Shown here: piece by piece, positions 4,799 through 5,301 of the stretch
Layout: each line of letters opens with the position of its first letter
Numbering within the stretch: the stretch's first letter is position 1
Notes under the pieces: generated by a model
The model's input: the letters and a program-made list of their open reading frames with translations, nothing else
Database searches by the model: none
What the model was told of the DNA's origin: nothing
From: Chamaesiphon sp.
GTDB taxonomy: Bacteria > Cyanobacteriota > Cyanobacteriia > Cyanobacteriales > Chamaesiphonaceae
Reading direction: 5' to 3'
Length of the DNA: 5,301 nucleotides
Assembly (NCBI GenBank): GCA_026786125.1
Contig: JAJAYU010000183.1
Location: 1-5,301, forward strand
Program-made: the position numbers and the translations under genes

Positions 4799-5247
4799 TT
4801 CAAAATGAACGTCAGTATAAAGTCACTCAAGTTAAGTTAAGAGAATTGGAGCAAGCCTCAGCTAACATCGTTACTGGAAGTGCTAGTTTACATCCTCGAC
4901 AAATCTTATCACAAACAAATAGTTATAACAAAATAATTGGTGCTTTAAAACAAGAGATTGCTGAGTATGAGGAACTAAAAAGTGGTCAAATAGAAAAAAT
5001 ACAGCTAAAGTCTCTAGCAGATCTACCAATTGCGCTAATAAAAGCTAGGATTTCATCTGGAATGACTCAAAAAGATTTAGCTAAAAAAATTGGTACTCAA
5101 GAGCAACAAATTCAACGCTATGAAGCCAATCACTATAGTGCAATTAGTTTCGATCGATTAATCAAAGTTGCTGAGGCTGTAGGGATTAGTTTTAATCATA
5201 GTGTAGAAATTTCGATTGAGCCACTGGCTACAACGACTCAGATCTAG
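4795..5247 (+). CDS. XRE-family helix-turn-helix protein, antitoxin-like
   Basis: This 150-residue protein has an N-terminal helical region (about 1-70, Lys/Glu/Gln-rich, with a likely coiled-coil stretch at 43-63). It is followed by an XRE/Cro-type helix-turn-helix at about 78-133: LIKARISSGMTQKDLAKKIG, the recognition-helix region TQEQQIQRYE (101-110), then RLIKVAEAVGISF. This layout is typical of HigA-like antitoxins and small autoregulators that bind their own operator. ATG 4795 overlaps the TGA of the short upstream ORF and has only a weak GGA upstream, so translation may be coupled to that ORF. No toxin gene is visible on either side within the window. The gene is visibly richer in A and T than crtD and cimA, in keeping with an accessory or transferred origin. 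The DNA-binding role is well supported; the antitoxin role is inferred. Confidence 0.8.
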   Translation: MIQNERQYKVTQVKLRELEQASANIVTGSASLHPRQILSQTNSYNKIIGALKQEIAEYEELKSGQIEKIQLKSLADLPIALIKARISSGMTQKDLAKKIGTQEQQIQRYEANHYSAISFDRLIKVAEAVGISFNHSVEISIEPLATTTQI

Positions 5248-5257
5248 ATTTATTCGG

Positions 5258-5286
5258 TTGGGCAAAATAATATTTTTTAGTAAAAT
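5258..5286 (+). promoter_or_regulatory. Candidate promoter reading off the right edge
   Basis: TTGGGC (5258-5263, 3/6) and TAAAAT (5281-5286, 5/6) are separated by 17 bases. They point to a transcript starting near 5293 for a gene beyond the window. An ATG at 5291 is too close to the predicted start site and the edge to be called a gene. Confidence 0.35.
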
Positions 5287-5301
5287 TGCGATGATCTGTG
5301 C

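Noticed and set aside
21..5300. GATCTGTG at both ends of the window (21-28 and 5293-5300), suggesting a repeat-bounded element.
   Set aside because: Eight bases are expected by chance at this distance, and the DNA between holds core photosynthesis and metabolism genes.

Overview
The window is from a cyanobacterial chromosome. It carries two psaK genes (photosystem I subunit X), a CrtD-type desaturase of the myxoxanthophyll (myxol glycoside) branch of carotenoid synthesis, two perfect HIP1 octamers (GCGATCGC) with many TCGATCGA-like variants, and a heptanucleotide STRR tract typical of cyanobacteria. The species cannot be fixed from the sequence.

Layout from left to right: (1) 37-140, a heptad repeat tract followed by a good sigma70-type promoter. 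(2) 168-410 and 552-794, two divergent psaK copies in tandem on the + strand, with a weak hairpin between them. (3) 814-884, a striking leader: a perfect 14-bp hairpin whose 3' arm can alternatively pair with a second copy of the 5' arm sequence further downstream, plus a 9-codon leader ORF that overlaps the next start codon as ATGA. (4) 885-2483, cimA, (R)-citramalate synthase, which makes the first intermediate of the threonine-independent isoleucine pathway. (5) 2546-2761 on the minus strand, a small single-pass membrane protein of unknown function with a strong Shine-Dalgarno and its own terminator, convergent with cimA. (6) 2762-3108, a divergent intergenic region with a 12-bp palindrome and a candidate crtD promoter. 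(7) 3109-4650, crtD, closed by a clear intrinsic terminator. (8) 4727-5247, a toxin-antitoxin-like remnant: a 23-codon ORF that reads like the first residues of a DUF6932 protein, overlapping by ATGA an intact XRE-family helix-turn-helix gene that looks like an antitoxin. (9) 5248-5301, a candidate promoter reading off the right edge.

The genes do not form one operon. psaK and crtD serve photosynthesis and photoprotection, cimA serves amino-acid synthesis, and the right end is an accessory module that seems to have lost its partner. The two points most worth a second look are the three-segment switch and leader ORF ahead of cimA, and the truncated DUF6932 start in front of the orphan helix-turn-helix gene. 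All motif and family calls were made by reading the sequence; no search was run.
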